The notes under the pieces are model-generated. The model was not told the origin of the DNA. It made no database searches and saw only the letters and a list, made by a program, of their open reading frames with translations. From the NCBI RefSeq assembly GCF_016595235.1, contig NZ_JAENHL010000006.1, forward strand, positions 682,001 through 746,000: 64,000 nt of DNA. The letters are read 5' to 3'. Shown here one piece after another: positions 52,982-61,079 of this stretch. Both the position numbers and the translations under genes were made by a program. Numbering within the stretch: the first letter of the stretch is position 1; each line of letters opens with the position of its first letter. Origin of the DNA: Taklimakanibacter albus (GTDB lineage Bacteria; Pseudomonadota; Alphaproteobacteria; Rhizobiales; Aestuariivirgaceae).

Positions 52982-53257
52982 ATGAATATGCGTATCCTCG
53001 CTTTGACCGGCCTGGCCCTGGCCGCTTCCATCAGTTCCGCCAGCGCGCTCACCGTCACCAATGCCGACAAGACGAGCCACACTTTCATGCTGACGCCGAT
53101 GGGCGGCAAAGCGGCGAAGGTGGTTCTGAAGGCGAGCGCCAGTGGCACTTATGACTGCAGCAAGGGCTGTGAAGTGCGCATGGGTGCGCTCAAGTCCAAC
53201 TATGATGCGAGCGTCCAGAAGGTGGAAATCAAGGGCGGCAAGTTCGTCAAAATGTGA
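52982..53257 (+). CDS. Small secreted protein, twin 2
   Basis: The 91-residue paralog of the preceding protein has signal MNMRILALTGLALAASISSASA, then LTVTNADKTSHTFMLTPMGGKA, TYDCSKGCEVRMG with the same C-x3-C pair, and VEIKGGKFVKM. Length is identical and the motif order is kept, with roughly half the residues shared by eye. AAAGGAG precedes the ATG. A dimer or a pair with split function is possible. Convergent with the binding-protein gene further on. Confidence 0.75.
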   Translation: MNMRILALTGLALAASISSASALTVTNADKTSHTFMLTPMGGKAAKVVLKASASGTYDCSKGCEVRMGALKSNYDASVQKVEIKGGKFVKM

Positions 53258-53377
53258 TTTCCGACGCGCGAATAGAGAGTAGGCGCCTCAGCTATTCCAC
53301 CATGGCATCTGGCGTCTAGCGGACGGCGAAACCTTCCCCCGGCCGGCACCTCCCTTCCGGCCGGGGCGAAGGGTATC

Positions 53378-54478
53378 CTATTTGGGAGGATCATCCGGCC
53401 GCCGCGCCGAGCCGAACAGGACATCCGCCCAATCGGCGATGAAACGCAGCCGCTGCGCCTGGTCCTGCGCGGCGAGGAGAGAGGGGCCGATCCTGATCGG
53501 GCGCGCCACGCCCGACTCCTTGAGAGTCTCGGGCCCATCGACCCCCTTGGGCAAGGTGCCGTCCTCGGCGAAGAAGAACGCCTTCTCGCGCGAGACGCGC
53601 TGCCCGCGCTCCGACAAGAGATAATCGAGGAATCGCTTCGCCGCAGCGAGGTTCGGTGCATCCTTCGAGATCAGGGCGCCACGGCGCAGCACCAGCGTAT
53701 AATCCTGCGGTACGACGATCCTGAGATGAGGGTTCTTGAGCATGGCGGCATAGGCATAGGAGCCGAGGATATTGTAGCCGATATAGAGTTGCCCGCCGGT
53801 GATCAGCTCGAGGATCTCACTGTTGCAGCAGCGGGTGACGACATCGGCCCGGCTCATGCTTTCGAGCAGGCGGCCATAGACGGTGGTGGTCTGGCGCGCA
53901 TCGCTGTAGGCGAGAAGATAGCCGATGCCGGACAGTCTGATGTCATAGGTGCCGATGCGCCCGCGATAAAAATCGATGCGCCGGCGCAGGAGCTCGGCCA
54001 GATCGGCGTGCGAGCGTGGCACGTCCTCGGGCGGCACCATGCGTGAATCGTAGACGAAGATCGACGGCTCATAGGTGAAACCGAATACCTCATCACGCCA
54101 ATTCGCCCAGCGCGCCGTGCGCTTCGTCTCAGGCGAGCGATGGGCGCCGGCGCAACCGTCATTGGCGAGCTTCATCAACTGGTCGACCGAGGAGGAGAGC
54201 AGGATGTCGCCTATCGGGTGGCCTGCGCGGCAAGCTTCGTCAGCCGCCTTGTAGAGATCGTTGGTGACGTACTCGAAATAGTTGATCGTGATGTCGGGAG
54301 CGGCTTGCTGGAAATCGCGCAGCAACGGCTCCATCGCTGGGAGATCGGTCGCGGCATGGATGTCGAGTGTAGCGCTTGCCGTTGACAGGGCCGGAAAAAT
54401 GACGGGCTTTTTGCCGATGGCCTGTGCCGTCGCCGGCGCACTCATGAACAGGACCAGGAGGAAGATCAGGTGCCGCAT
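53378..54478 (-). CDS. Periplasmic binding protein (family 1) co-encoded with TctDE
   Basis: The 366-residue protein has a signal peptide (MRHLIFLLVLFMSAPATAQA) and an iron/thiamine-type (AfuA-like) binding fold: LDIHAATDLPAMEPLLRDFQQAAPDITINYFEY, ILLSSSVDQLMKLANDG, and GGQLYIGYNILGSYAYA, LVLRRGALISKDAPNLAAAKRFLDYLLSERGQ. No permease or ATPase gene is near; it starts 2 bases after the histidine kinase stop. It is thus more likely the periplasmic sensor part of the TctDE system than a transport protein. Confidence 0.83.
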   Translation of the reverse strand: MRHLIFLLVLFMSAPATAQAIGKKPVIFPALSTASATLDIHAATDLPAMEPLLRDFQQAAPDITINYFEYVTNDLYKAADEACRAGHPIGDILLSSSVDQLMKLANDGCAGAHRSPETKRTARWANWRDEVFGFTYEPSIFVYDSRMVPPEDVPRSHADLAELLRRRIDFYRGRIGTYDIRLSGIGYLLAYSDARQTTTVYGRLLESMSRADVVTRCCNSEILELITGGQLYIGYNILGSYAYAAMLKNPHLRIVVPQDYTLVLRRGALISKDAPNLAAAKRFLDYLLSERGQRVSREKAFFFAEDGTLPKGVDGPETLKESGVARPIRIGPSLLAAQDQAQRLRFIADWADVLFGSARRPDDPPK

Positions 54479-54480
54479 GA

Positions 54481-55869
54481 TCAGTCTCCTTCGCCGGTGA
54501 GGAGCGGCAGCTTCAGAACGACGACGAAGCCGCGTTCGTTGCGTTCACGGAAGCCAAGCGTGCCGCCATGGGCCGAGGCCACTTCGGCGGCGATGGAGAA
54601 GCCGAGGCCGGCGGTGCCGCCGTTCTGTTTGGGCGTTGCGAAGCGCTGGGTGACGCTTTCCCAGGCTTCGCGGGGAATACCGGGGCCATCGTCTTCCACC
54701 TCGATCACGGCATTACCCGCCTCGCTCGACACCTTGACTTCGAGGCGAGACAGCGTGCCGTGACGCAGCGCGTTGTCGATGACATTGACGATGGCCTCAC
54801 GCAGGCTGACCGCATCGCCCAGCACTTTCGGATCGCTCTCATCGGCTTCGAAGGATACGATGATGTCAGGTGAGAGCGTAATCGGCACGGCGGCGCGGAA
54901 GGCGCGCCGCGCAATGTCGACGAGATTGACAGGCGCCAGCCGGACCGCGTCGGCGCGGTGGATGACCATCGCATGGCTAAGAAGCTGATTGGTGAGGCGG
55001 GCGAGCTCTTCGGCGCGCTGCTGTACGCGCTCGAGATGCTGGCGGGCCCCCGCGCCCAGCTTATCCTGGCCGAGGAGATCGACCTGCGCCGTCAATGCGG
55101 TCAGCGGCGTTCTGATCTGATGGGCGGCGTCGGCGATGAAACGCTCGAGCTGCGACACCCGCCTTTCGAGCCGGCCCATGAAATGATTGATCGAGCCGAC
55201 AAAGGGACGCATCTCGCGCGGCATGTCGACCTCGATCGGTTTGAGATCCTGCGAGTCACGACTGTTGAGCGCGGCGCCGAGCCGCCAGACCGGCCGCAGC
55301 GCGTAACGGATGGCAAGCGCCGTGCCGGCGAGCGCCATCACGCTCATGATCAGGACGAGGAGGACCGCGCGGGTGGTCAACTCGGCGGCGAGCGCCCGGC
55401 GCGCCTCCGTCGTCTGGGCGACGATCACATGGGCCCAGCCCGACAAGGCCGGATCGGAGAACGCGCGCGCCACGACGACGATGCGGACCGGATCACCCGA
55501 ATAGCTGCCATTTTGGACGATCGGCTCAGAGCGCACGGCGGATAGATCGCTGCCGTTCGCGAGGTCGGCATAGCCGGTGAGCGTTTTGCCCTCCGGATCG
55601 ACGATCCGGTAGAACAGCCGGTCGCGCTCGGCGAGGCCGAGCAGTTCGAAGGCCGAAGCCGGCAGGTCGACGATCATCTCGCCGCCATCGACGGTGAGGC
55701 TGTCGGCCATCTGCAGCGCGGCGCCCTTCAGCACGCGGTCATAGGCATCATCGGCGGCGGCGCGGGCGTAATACCAGGCCGCGATCGCAAGCGCCGTGGC
55801 GCCGACACACAGTACGAGCGAGACTAGCACCGCCAGACGGGTGAACAGGGATGAGTCATTCCGTGTCAT
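54481..55869 (-). CDS. tctE: Sensor histidine kinase, TctE-like
   Basis: The 462-residue inner-membrane kinase has two helices (about 12-34 and 168-190) around a periplasmic sensing part, a HAMP-like segment, the dimerisation helix with phospho-accepting histidine in DAAHQIRTPLTALTAQVDLL, and the ATPase boxes NVIDNALRHG (N), VEDDGPGIP (G1) and GTAGLGFSIA (G2). It starts inside the end of the response regulator gene (14-base overlap), and is followed by a binding protein gene 2 bases later. The divergent tctCBA genes are the probable target. Confidence 0.9.
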   Translation of the reverse strand: MTRNDSSLFTRLAVLVSLVLCVGATALAIAAWYYARAAADDAYDRVLKGAALQMADSLTVDGGEMIVDLPASAFELLGLAERDRLFYRIVDPEGKTLTGYADLANGSDLSAVRSEPIVQNGSYSGDPVRIVVVARAFSDPALSGWAHVIVAQTTEARRALAAELTTRAVLLVLIMSVMALAGTALAIRYALRPVWRLGAALNSRDSQDLKPIEVDMPREMRPFVGSINHFMGRLERRVSQLERFIADAAHQIRTPLTALTAQVDLLGQDKLGAGARQHLERVQQRAEELARLTNQLLSHAMVIHRADAVRLAPVNLVDIARRAFRAAVPITLSPDIIVSFEADESDPKVLGDAVSLREAIVNVIDNALRHGTLSRLEVKVSSEAGNAVIEVEDDGPGIPREAWESVTQRFATPKQNGGTAGLGFSIAAEVASAHGGTLGFRERNERGFVVVLKLPLLTGEGD

Positions 55870-56530
55870 CGGGAACCAGCTGGTAGCCGACGCCGCGCAA
55901 CGTGACGATGCGCGCCTTGGCGCAATCGAGCTTCTTGCGCAGCCGGCCGATATAGAGCTCGACGGCGTTCGGGCTGACATCCTCATCGAAGCCGAACAGG
56001 CTCTGCAGCAATTCGTCCTTGCTGAAGACGCGGCCCGGCCGGCTGGCGAGGATCTCGAGCAGCGAGATTTCCCGCCGTTTCAGCTGAATCTCGCGCCGGC
56101 CGACACGCGCCGACCGGCTGGCGCGGTCGAGGATGATGTCACCGCATTGAATGATATTGGTCGGCTCGCCAGCATGCCTGCGCATCAGGACGCGCGCCCT
56201 GGCTTCCAGCTCACGGAAGTCGAAGGGTTTCACCAGATAGTCGTCGGCGCCGAGATCGAGCGCTTCGACCCGGTCCTCGATCTCGGAGCGTGCGGTGAGG
56301 ACGAGCACCGGGGCAGGGCTCTTGGCGCGGCGCAGCCGCCGCAATATCTCGAAGCCGTCGAGCTCCGGCAACATGACATCGAGAATGATGAGGTCGTAGC
56401 CGGTCGAATCGAGAATGTCCGCCGCTGCCGCGCCACTGGTTTCCCAGTCGACGGAATGGCCGATCGCTTTGAAGCGGCGGGCGATCGCCTCGCCGACATC
56501 CAGCGTATCCTCGACGAGCAGAATGCGCAT
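55856..56530 (-). CDS. tctD: Response regulator, OmpR/TctD-like
   Basis: The 224-residue regulator has a receiver domain (about 1-115; acidic pocket LVED, phospho-Asp D51 in LIILDVMLPELDG, KPF switch lysine) and a winged-helix C-terminal domain (about 125-222; LKRREISLLEILASRPGRVFSKDELLQSLFG and SPNAVELYIGRLRKKL). Start 56530 (MRILLVEDTLDVG) is chosen over an upstream in-frame ATG at 56572. It heads the operon tctD-tctE-binding protein and is divergent from tctC; tandem 11-mers in the gap are its likely site. Confidence 0.92.
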   Translation of the reverse strand: MRILLVEDTLDVGEAIARRFKAIGHSVDWETSGAAAADILDSTGYDLIILDVMLPELDGFEILRRLRRAKSPAPVLVLTARSEIEDRVEALDLGADDYLVKPFDFRELEARARVLMRRHAGEPTNIIQCGDIILDRASRSARVGRREIQLKRREISLLEILASRPGRVFSKDELLQSLFGFDEDVSPNAVELYIGRLRKKLDCAKARIVTLRGVGYQLVPDDTE

Positions 56531-56590
56531 AGGGGAGATTTCGCATGCGTGATTTTGCGCTTCAAGCGGCATCTTTTTGCGCCGAGCCGC

Positions 56591-56612
56591 CGCCGTGACA
56601 GCGCCGTGACAG
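56591..56612 (+). promoter_or_regulatory. Tandem 11-mer direct repeat, candidate TctD site
   Basis: CGCCGTGACAG occurs twice back to back (56591-56601 and 56602-56612). Direct repeats with 11-bp period on one face of the helix are the usual target form of OmpR-type regulators. The site lies 60 bases before the tctD start and 186 before tctC, so it could control both directions. Confidence 0.55.
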
Positions 56613-56687
56613 TTTCATGTGCGAGGATGCTACCGTCCGCCACCACGAAGAAAAGCGGTGGACCAATATCAGTCCGATGAAGCGATG

Positions 56688-56735
56688 AGCACTCCCGAGT
56701 GCTGTTGCAGGCGCGCCAATCTCAATTGGCGGCGC
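56688..56735 (+). promoter_or_regulatory. Two hairpins in the tctC leader
   Basis: AGCACTC-CC-GAGTGCT (56688-56703) and GCGC-GCCAAT-CTCA-ATTGGC-G-GCGC (56711-56735) lie one after the other, 60-110 bases before the tctC start. They could belong to an attenuator or just stabilise the mRNA. Confidence 0.35.
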
Positions 56736-56797
56736 TGGCGATGTCGTCGCTTTGCAACGTCGGCGTGAAGTCTCGATCTCGTTCTGGGAGGAAATAG

Positions 56798-57772
56798 ATG
56801 ATGTTGAATGTGACGCGCGCCGCCGCGGCGGCGCTGCTGGCCTTTATTGTGGCCAATGGAGCTGCCATGGCGGAACCCACCAAGCCCGAATGCCTGGCCG
56901 GTGCCAAGCCGGGTGGTGGCTTCGATCTCACCTGCCGGCTTGCCGCCAATTCGCTGCTCGCCTCGAAGATCATCGGCACACCCATGCAGGTCACCTATAT
57001 GGAAGGCGGCGTGGGTGCGGTCGCCTATAATCATGTGATCGGCAAACGCGGCACCGACGGCAATCTGATCACCGCCGCGTCGTCGGGCTCCGCCTTGCTG
57101 ATCGCGCAGGGCAAATTCGGCCAGTATGACGAGAGTGCGGTGAAATGGCTGGGGGCGCTCGGCGCCGACTATGGCGTGCTCGTAGTCGCGGCAGAGTCGC
57201 CCTACAAGACGCTGGGCGAACTGGTGGCGGCCTATAAGGCAACGCCTGCCGATTTCGCCATTGGTGGTGGTGGGGCCGTCGGCTCGCAGGACTGGATGAA
57301 GGCGTCGCTCCTCGCCAAAGCCGCCGAGCAGGACCCGAAAGCCATGCGTTATGTGGCGCTGGAAGGCGGCGGCGCGGTGCTGACGGCGCTGGAAGGCGGC
57401 CATATCAAGGTGGGCTCCGGCGATGCGGCGGAGATGGGTCAGCATCACAAGGCCGGCAAGGTACGCATTCTCGCGGTCATGGCGCCTGAACGACTCCCGG
57501 GCGACCTAGCGCAGATTCCGACGGCGCGCGAGCAGGGCATCGACATCGATTGGATCGTCTGGCGTGGCTACTACATGGGCAAGGACGTGACCGCAGCCGA
57601 CTATGACTGGTGGGTGGAAGGTTTCAAGAAACTGTCGGCGACACCTGAGTTCCTGGCCGAGCGCCAGGCGCGCGGCCTGTTCGAGTTCAACATGTTCGGG
57701 CAGGATTTCGATGCCAAGGTGAAGGCGGATGTGGCGCGCTTCAAGGTGCTCGCCAAGGAAGCCGGCCTCTGA
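56798..57772 (+). CDS. tctC: Tripartite tricarboxylate transporter binding protein
   Basis: The 324-residue periplasmic receptor of the TctC/Bug family delivers a carboxylate to TctAB. It has a signal peptide (MMLNVTRAAAAALLAFIVANGAAMA) and the family pattern: CLAGAKPGGGFDLTCRL near the start (PGGGxD motif), MEGGVGAVAYNHV, and RVLKWLGALG-like VKWLGALGADYGVLVV in the first lobe. GGAGG lies 6 bases before the ATG. The first gene of tctCBA, divergent from tctDE. Substrate is a di- or tricarboxylate by family, not by direct evidence. Confidence 0.9.
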   Translation: MMLNVTRAAAAALLAFIVANGAAMAEPTKPECLAGAKPGGGFDLTCRLAANSLLASKIIGTPMQVTYMEGGVGAVAYNHVIGKRGTDGNLITAASSGSALLIAQGKFGQYDESAVKWLGALGADYGVLVVAAESPYKTLGELVAAYKATPADFAIGGGGAVGSQDWMKASLLAKAAEQDPKAMRYVALEGGGAVLTALEGGHIKVGSGDAAEMGQHHKAGKVRILAVMAPERLPGDLAQIPTAREQGIDIDWIVWRGYYMGKDVTAADYDWWVEGFKKLSATPEFLAERQARGLFEFNMFGQDFDAKVKADVARFKVLAKEAGL

Positions 57773-57779
57773 CGTCGTC

Positions 57780-58238
57780 ATGACAACGCCCGCGACCAAA
57801 GACGGGGTGGCCGGCCGTATCGGCGCGGCCGCCCTTCTGATCCTGGCGCTCGCCTTCGGTCTGGGCGGCGCCACCATCCACTATGCCTTCGCATCGGATC
57901 CCTTGGGGCCACGTGTCTTTCCCGTGGCGCTCGCCGGTGCGCTTGCGCTGCTGGCGCTCCTGTACTGGCGCCGTCCTGGCGGAGCTGAGGAATTTCCGCA
58001 CGGCGTGCTCCTGCTGCGCATACTCGCCGTGCCGGGCCTCGTGCTCCTGTCGGTGCTGCTGCTCGAGCCGGCTGGCTTCGTAGTGTCGATCTTCGTGCTC
58101 ACCGCAGGTGTCGCCTGGATCTTCGGCGCATCGGTGCGCGCCAGCCTGATCGGCGGCATCGGGCATGCGCTTTTATGGTGGATCGTCTTCGTCAAATTGC
58201 TCGCGGTCTATCTGCCGCCGGGCTGGCTCTTCGCCTGA
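57780..58238 (+). CDS. tctB: Tripartite tricarboxylate transporter small membrane subunit
   Basis: The 152-residue protein has four hydrophobic helices, the TctB layout, with SDPLGPRVFPVALAGALALLALLYW in the first half and VVSIFVLTAGVAWIFG in the second. It starts 7 bases after tctC and ends 12 bases before tctA. The start at 57780 is chosen over a longer frame from 57729 that overlaps tctC. Confidence 0.85.
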   Translation: MTTPATKDGVAGRIGAAALLILALAFGLGGATIHYAFASDPLGPRVFPVALAGALALLALLYWRRPGGAEEFPHGVLLLRILAVPGLVLLSVLLLEPAGFVVSIFVLTAGVAWIFGASVRASLIGGIGHALLWWIVFVKLLAVYLPPGWLFA

Positions 58239-58250
58239 AGAGGGGTGGCT

Positions 58251-59774
58251 ATGAATCTCGATTATCTCTGGGGTGGCTTCGCCATAGCCCTCACCTGGCA
58301 GAATCTGCTCATCGGTCTGATCGGTTGTTTTCTCGGCACGCTGATCGGCGCTCTCCCGGCGATCGGCCCGATCAACGGCATCGCGCTGCTGCTGCCCATC
58401 GCTTATACGATGGGCCTGCCACCCGAGAGCACGATGATCCTCCTGGCGGCGGTCTATTGCGGTGCCGAATATGGCGGCCGCATCTCCTCGATCCTGCTCA
58501 ATGTGCCGGGCGATGCCGGCGCCGTCATGACGGCGCTCGACGGCTATCCGCTGGCCAAGCAAGGGCGCGCGGGCGAGGCGCTCGCCATCAGCGGCATCTC
58601 GTCCTTTGTCGGCGGCGTGATCGGCGCCATCGGGCTGGCGCTCTTCGCCCCGATCCTGTCGAGCCTCGCCATCGGCTTCGGACCGGCAGAATACTTCGTT
58701 CTCATGATCTTCGCGCTGGCGACGCTCGGCGCCATGGTCGGCAGCCAGCCGGTCAAGACGCTGATCGGCTGCGTTCTGGGGCTGATGCTGGCGACCGTCG
58801 GCCTCGACGCCACATCGGGCGCCTATCGCTTCAGCTTCAACGAGCCGGAGCTTGGCGACGGCATCGAATTCGTCGTGCTGGTGATCGGTCTGTTTTCGAT
58901 CTCGGAGGCGCTTATCATCCTGGAGAATCAGAGCGCCGGCGTGACGATGATCCGCAAGCTCGGCCGGATGATGGCGCGCCTCGACGACCTGCGCAAATGC
59001 GTCGTGCCCACCTTGCGCGGGTCGGCCATCGGTTTCGTCATCGGCGTCCTGCCGGGGACCGGTGCCTCGGTCGCGAGCGCCATCTCCTATACGACGGAGA
59101 AGCGCATTTCCGACCGCGATGGGACCTTCGGCAAGGGCGATGTGCGCGGCCTCGCGGCACCGGAGGCGGCCAACAACGCCACTGCCTGTGGCGCCTTCGT
59201 GCCGATGCTGACCTTGGGCGTGCCGGGTTCCGGCACCACGGCGGTCATGCTCGGCGCCTTGATGCTCTACAATATCCAGCCCGGCCCGCTGCTCATGAGC
59301 CAGCATCCTGAAATGGTGGGCGGCCTGGTGGCGTCGCTGTTCATCGGCAACTTCTTCCTGCTGGCGCTCAATCTGCCGCTGGTCAATCTGTTCGCTCGTG
59401 TGCTCACCATTCCGAACTGGCTGCTGGTGCCCGGCATTCTGGTGCTGTCGATCGTCGGTGTCTATTCCACCAATGCTTCGACACTGTCGCTCTATCTGAT
59501 GCTCGCCATCGGTTTGATGGGCTGGCTCCTGCGCAAGCTTGGCTTCGACATGGCGCCGATCATATTGGGCTTCGTGCTGGGCGATGTGATGGAGATCAAT
59601 ATGCGCAACGCACTGGCGATCAGCGGCGGCGACATCTCGATCTTCTTCAAGAGCTGGATCAGCCTGGTTCTGTGGGGGCTCGCCATCGCCGTGGCGGTGC
59701 TGCCCTTCCTGCTCGGCCGGCGGGCGAATAGGCGGAAGGCGCGCCTAACGCTTGATGCCGAGGCCCAGCCCTAG
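58251..59774 (+). CDS. tctA: Tripartite tricarboxylate transporter large membrane subunit
   Basis: The 507-residue permease has about ten to twelve helices. TctA signatures are GCFLGTLIGALPAIGPINGIALLLPIAYTMGLPPESTMILLAAVYCGAEYGG split between the first helices, and PEAANNATACGAFVPMLTLGVPGSGTTAVMLGALMLY in the middle, each containing one half of the duplicated GxLPGxG-type motif. GAGGGG stands upstream of ATG 58251; GTG 58245 is an alternative. Its 3' end overlaps the convergent CoA-binding gene by 30 bases. Confidence 0.94.
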   Translation: MNLDYLWGGFAIALTWQNLLIGLIGCFLGTLIGALPAIGPINGIALLLPIAYTMGLPPESTMILLAAVYCGAEYGGRISSILLNVPGDAGAVMTALDGYPLAKQGRAGEALAISGISSFVGGVIGAIGLALFAPILSSLAIGFGPAEYFVLMIFALATLGAMVGSQPVKTLIGCVLGLMLATVGLDATSGAYRFSFNEPELGDGIEFVVLVIGLFSISEALIILENQSAGVTMIRKLGRMMARLDDLRKCVVPTLRGSAIGFVIGVLPGTGASVASAISYTTEKRISDRDGTFGKGDVRGLAAPEAANNATACGAFVPMLTLGVPGSGTTAVMLGALMLYNIQPGPLLMSQHPEMVGGLVASLFIGNFFLLALNLPLVNLFARVLTIPNWLLVPGILVLSIVGVYSTNASTLSLYLMLAIGLMGWLLRKLGFDMAPIILGFVLGDVMEINMRNALAISGGDISIFFKSWISLVLWGLAIAVAVLPFLLGRRANRRKARLTLDAEAQP

Positions 59775-60281
59775 GCTTTGCACTTTGCCGCTTTCATGGA
59801 GGCGCTGACGGCGGGACGAGATGAGGCCGGAATTGCCGCCAACCCAGCTCCATTCGCCGGAGAGCTTGCCATATTCCATCTTGGGGCAGCGGTTCATCAC
59901 CACTTTGAGTCCGGCGGTCTCGGCGCGTGCCGCCGCCTCGTCATTGCGCACGTTGAGCTGCATCCAGATCACTTTGGGCAACGGGGTCAGCGCCAGCGCC
60001 TCGTCGGTGACGACACCGGCGGCCTGCGAATTGCGGAAGATGTCCACCATGTCGATGGGGTAGGGAATGTCCTTGAGCGTGCCATAGACGCGGCGCCCGA
60101 GAATCTCCTGGCCGGCGAGGCCGGGATTGACCGGCGTCACGTCATAACCTTTGTCGAGCAGGTATTTCAGCACGAAATAGGAGGGACGCACGTCGTTGCT
60201 GGAGGCGCCGACCAGAGCGATGGTTTTGACGCTGCGCAGGATGTCGCGGATATAGTCCGCCGAATAGTTGTCGTGATCCAT
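59745..60281 (-). CDS. CoA-binding domain protein (YccU-like)
   Basis: The 178-residue protein has the CoA-binding Rossmann fold: KTIALVGASSNDVRPSYFVLKYLLDKGYDVTPVNPG at the start, VDIFRNSQAAGVVTDEALAL and the WMQLNVRNDEAAARAETAGLKVVMNRCPKMEY region, which holds the conserved Cys. Members bind CoA or related nucleotides and have no settled function. It lies 6 bases after the ECHDC3-like crotonase gene in one transcript and overlaps the end of tctA. Confidence 0.9.
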   Translation of the reverse strand: MDHDNYSADYIRDILRSVKTIALVGASSNDVRPSYFVLKYLLDKGYDVTPVNPGLAGQEILGRRVYGTLKDIPYPIDMVDIFRNSQAAGVVTDEALALTPLPKVIWMQLNVRNDEAAARAETAGLKVVMNRCPKMEYGKLSGEWSWVGGNSGLISSRRQRLHESGKVQSLGLGLGIKR

Positions 60282-60287
60282 GATAGG

Positions 60288-61079
60288 CTAGCGATCTTGC
60301 CACTCGGGCGGGCGCTTGTCGACAAAGGCGCCAATGCCTTCCTCGGCGTCCCGGATGAGCAGGTTCTCGACCATTACGCGCGCGGCATAGTCATAGGCAT
60401 CGGGAAGCGTCATCTCGCGCTGGCGGTAGAAGGCTTCCTTGCCGATCTTCGTGACCGCCTTGGACTTGCTCGCGATCTTCGCCGCCAGCTCATCGACGCT
60501 CTGACGCAGGAACTGGCTGGGCACGATGCGGTTGATGAGGCCGATGCGCCGGGCATCCTCGGCATCGATCAGATCACCGGTGAGCAGCATCTCCATCGCG
60601 TGCTTGGCCGTCACGTTGCGCGACAGGGCGACCATCGGTGTCGAGCAGAAGAGGCCGATATTGACGCCGGGTGTGGCGAAACGCACCGGTTCCGCGGCGA
60701 TGGCGAGATCGCAGCTGGCAACGAGCTGGCAGCCGGCGGCGCTTGCCACCGCCTGGATCTCGGCGATCACCGGCAACGGGTGATGCACGATCCCCTGCAT
60801 GAGCGTGGCGCATTGCGCCATCAGCTTGGTGAAATAAGCGGCGCCGCGATCGTCATCCTGGCGATGCGCGGTGATCTCCTTGAGATTGTGGCCCGAGCAG
60901 AAAGCGGGGCCTTCGGCGGCAATGACGATGACGCGCGCCGTGTCGTCGCGCCGGAGATCGTCGAGGGCGACTACAAGCTCCGCCATCATCGCCTCGCTGA
61001 GGCTGTTGCGGGTCTTGGGATCGTTGAGCGTTAGCCGCGCAATGCCGGCCTGGCGCTCCTGAAGCAGGATATCGCTCAT
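60288..61079 (-). CDS. ECHDC3-like enoyl-CoA hydratase/isomerase family protein
   Basis: The 263-residue protein has the crotonase fold: FCSGHNLKEI in the oxyanion region, and AGCQLVASCDLAIAAE followed by FATPGVNIGLFCSTPMVALSR. The two catalytic glutamates of true hydratases are not kept: GGGCE reads AAGCQ and the P-E-x site reads PGV. This matches the ECHDC3 subgroup, so hydratase action is doubtful. The start overlaps the end of the preceding secreted protein gene by 4 bases, and the CoA-binding gene follows 6 bases later. Confidence 0.88.
   Translation of the reverse strand: MSDILLQERQAGIARLTLNDPKTRNSLSEAMMAELVVALDDLRRDDTARVIVIAAEGPAFCSGHNLKEITAHRQDDDRGAAYFTKLMAQCATLMQGIVHHPLPVIAEIQAVASAAGCQLVASCDLAIAAEPVRFATPGVNIGLFCSTPMVALSRNVTAKHAMEMLLTGDLIDAEDARRIGLINRIVPSQFLRQSVDELAAKIASKSKAVTKIGKEAFYRQREMTLPDAYDYAARVMVENLLIRDAEEGIGAFVDKRPPEWQDR

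Noticed and set aside
59778-61034. 418-residue forward open frame opposite the CoA-binding and crotonase genes
   Set aside because: It spans two well-supported reverse genes and has the His/Asp/Arg-rich composition of an antisense frame.
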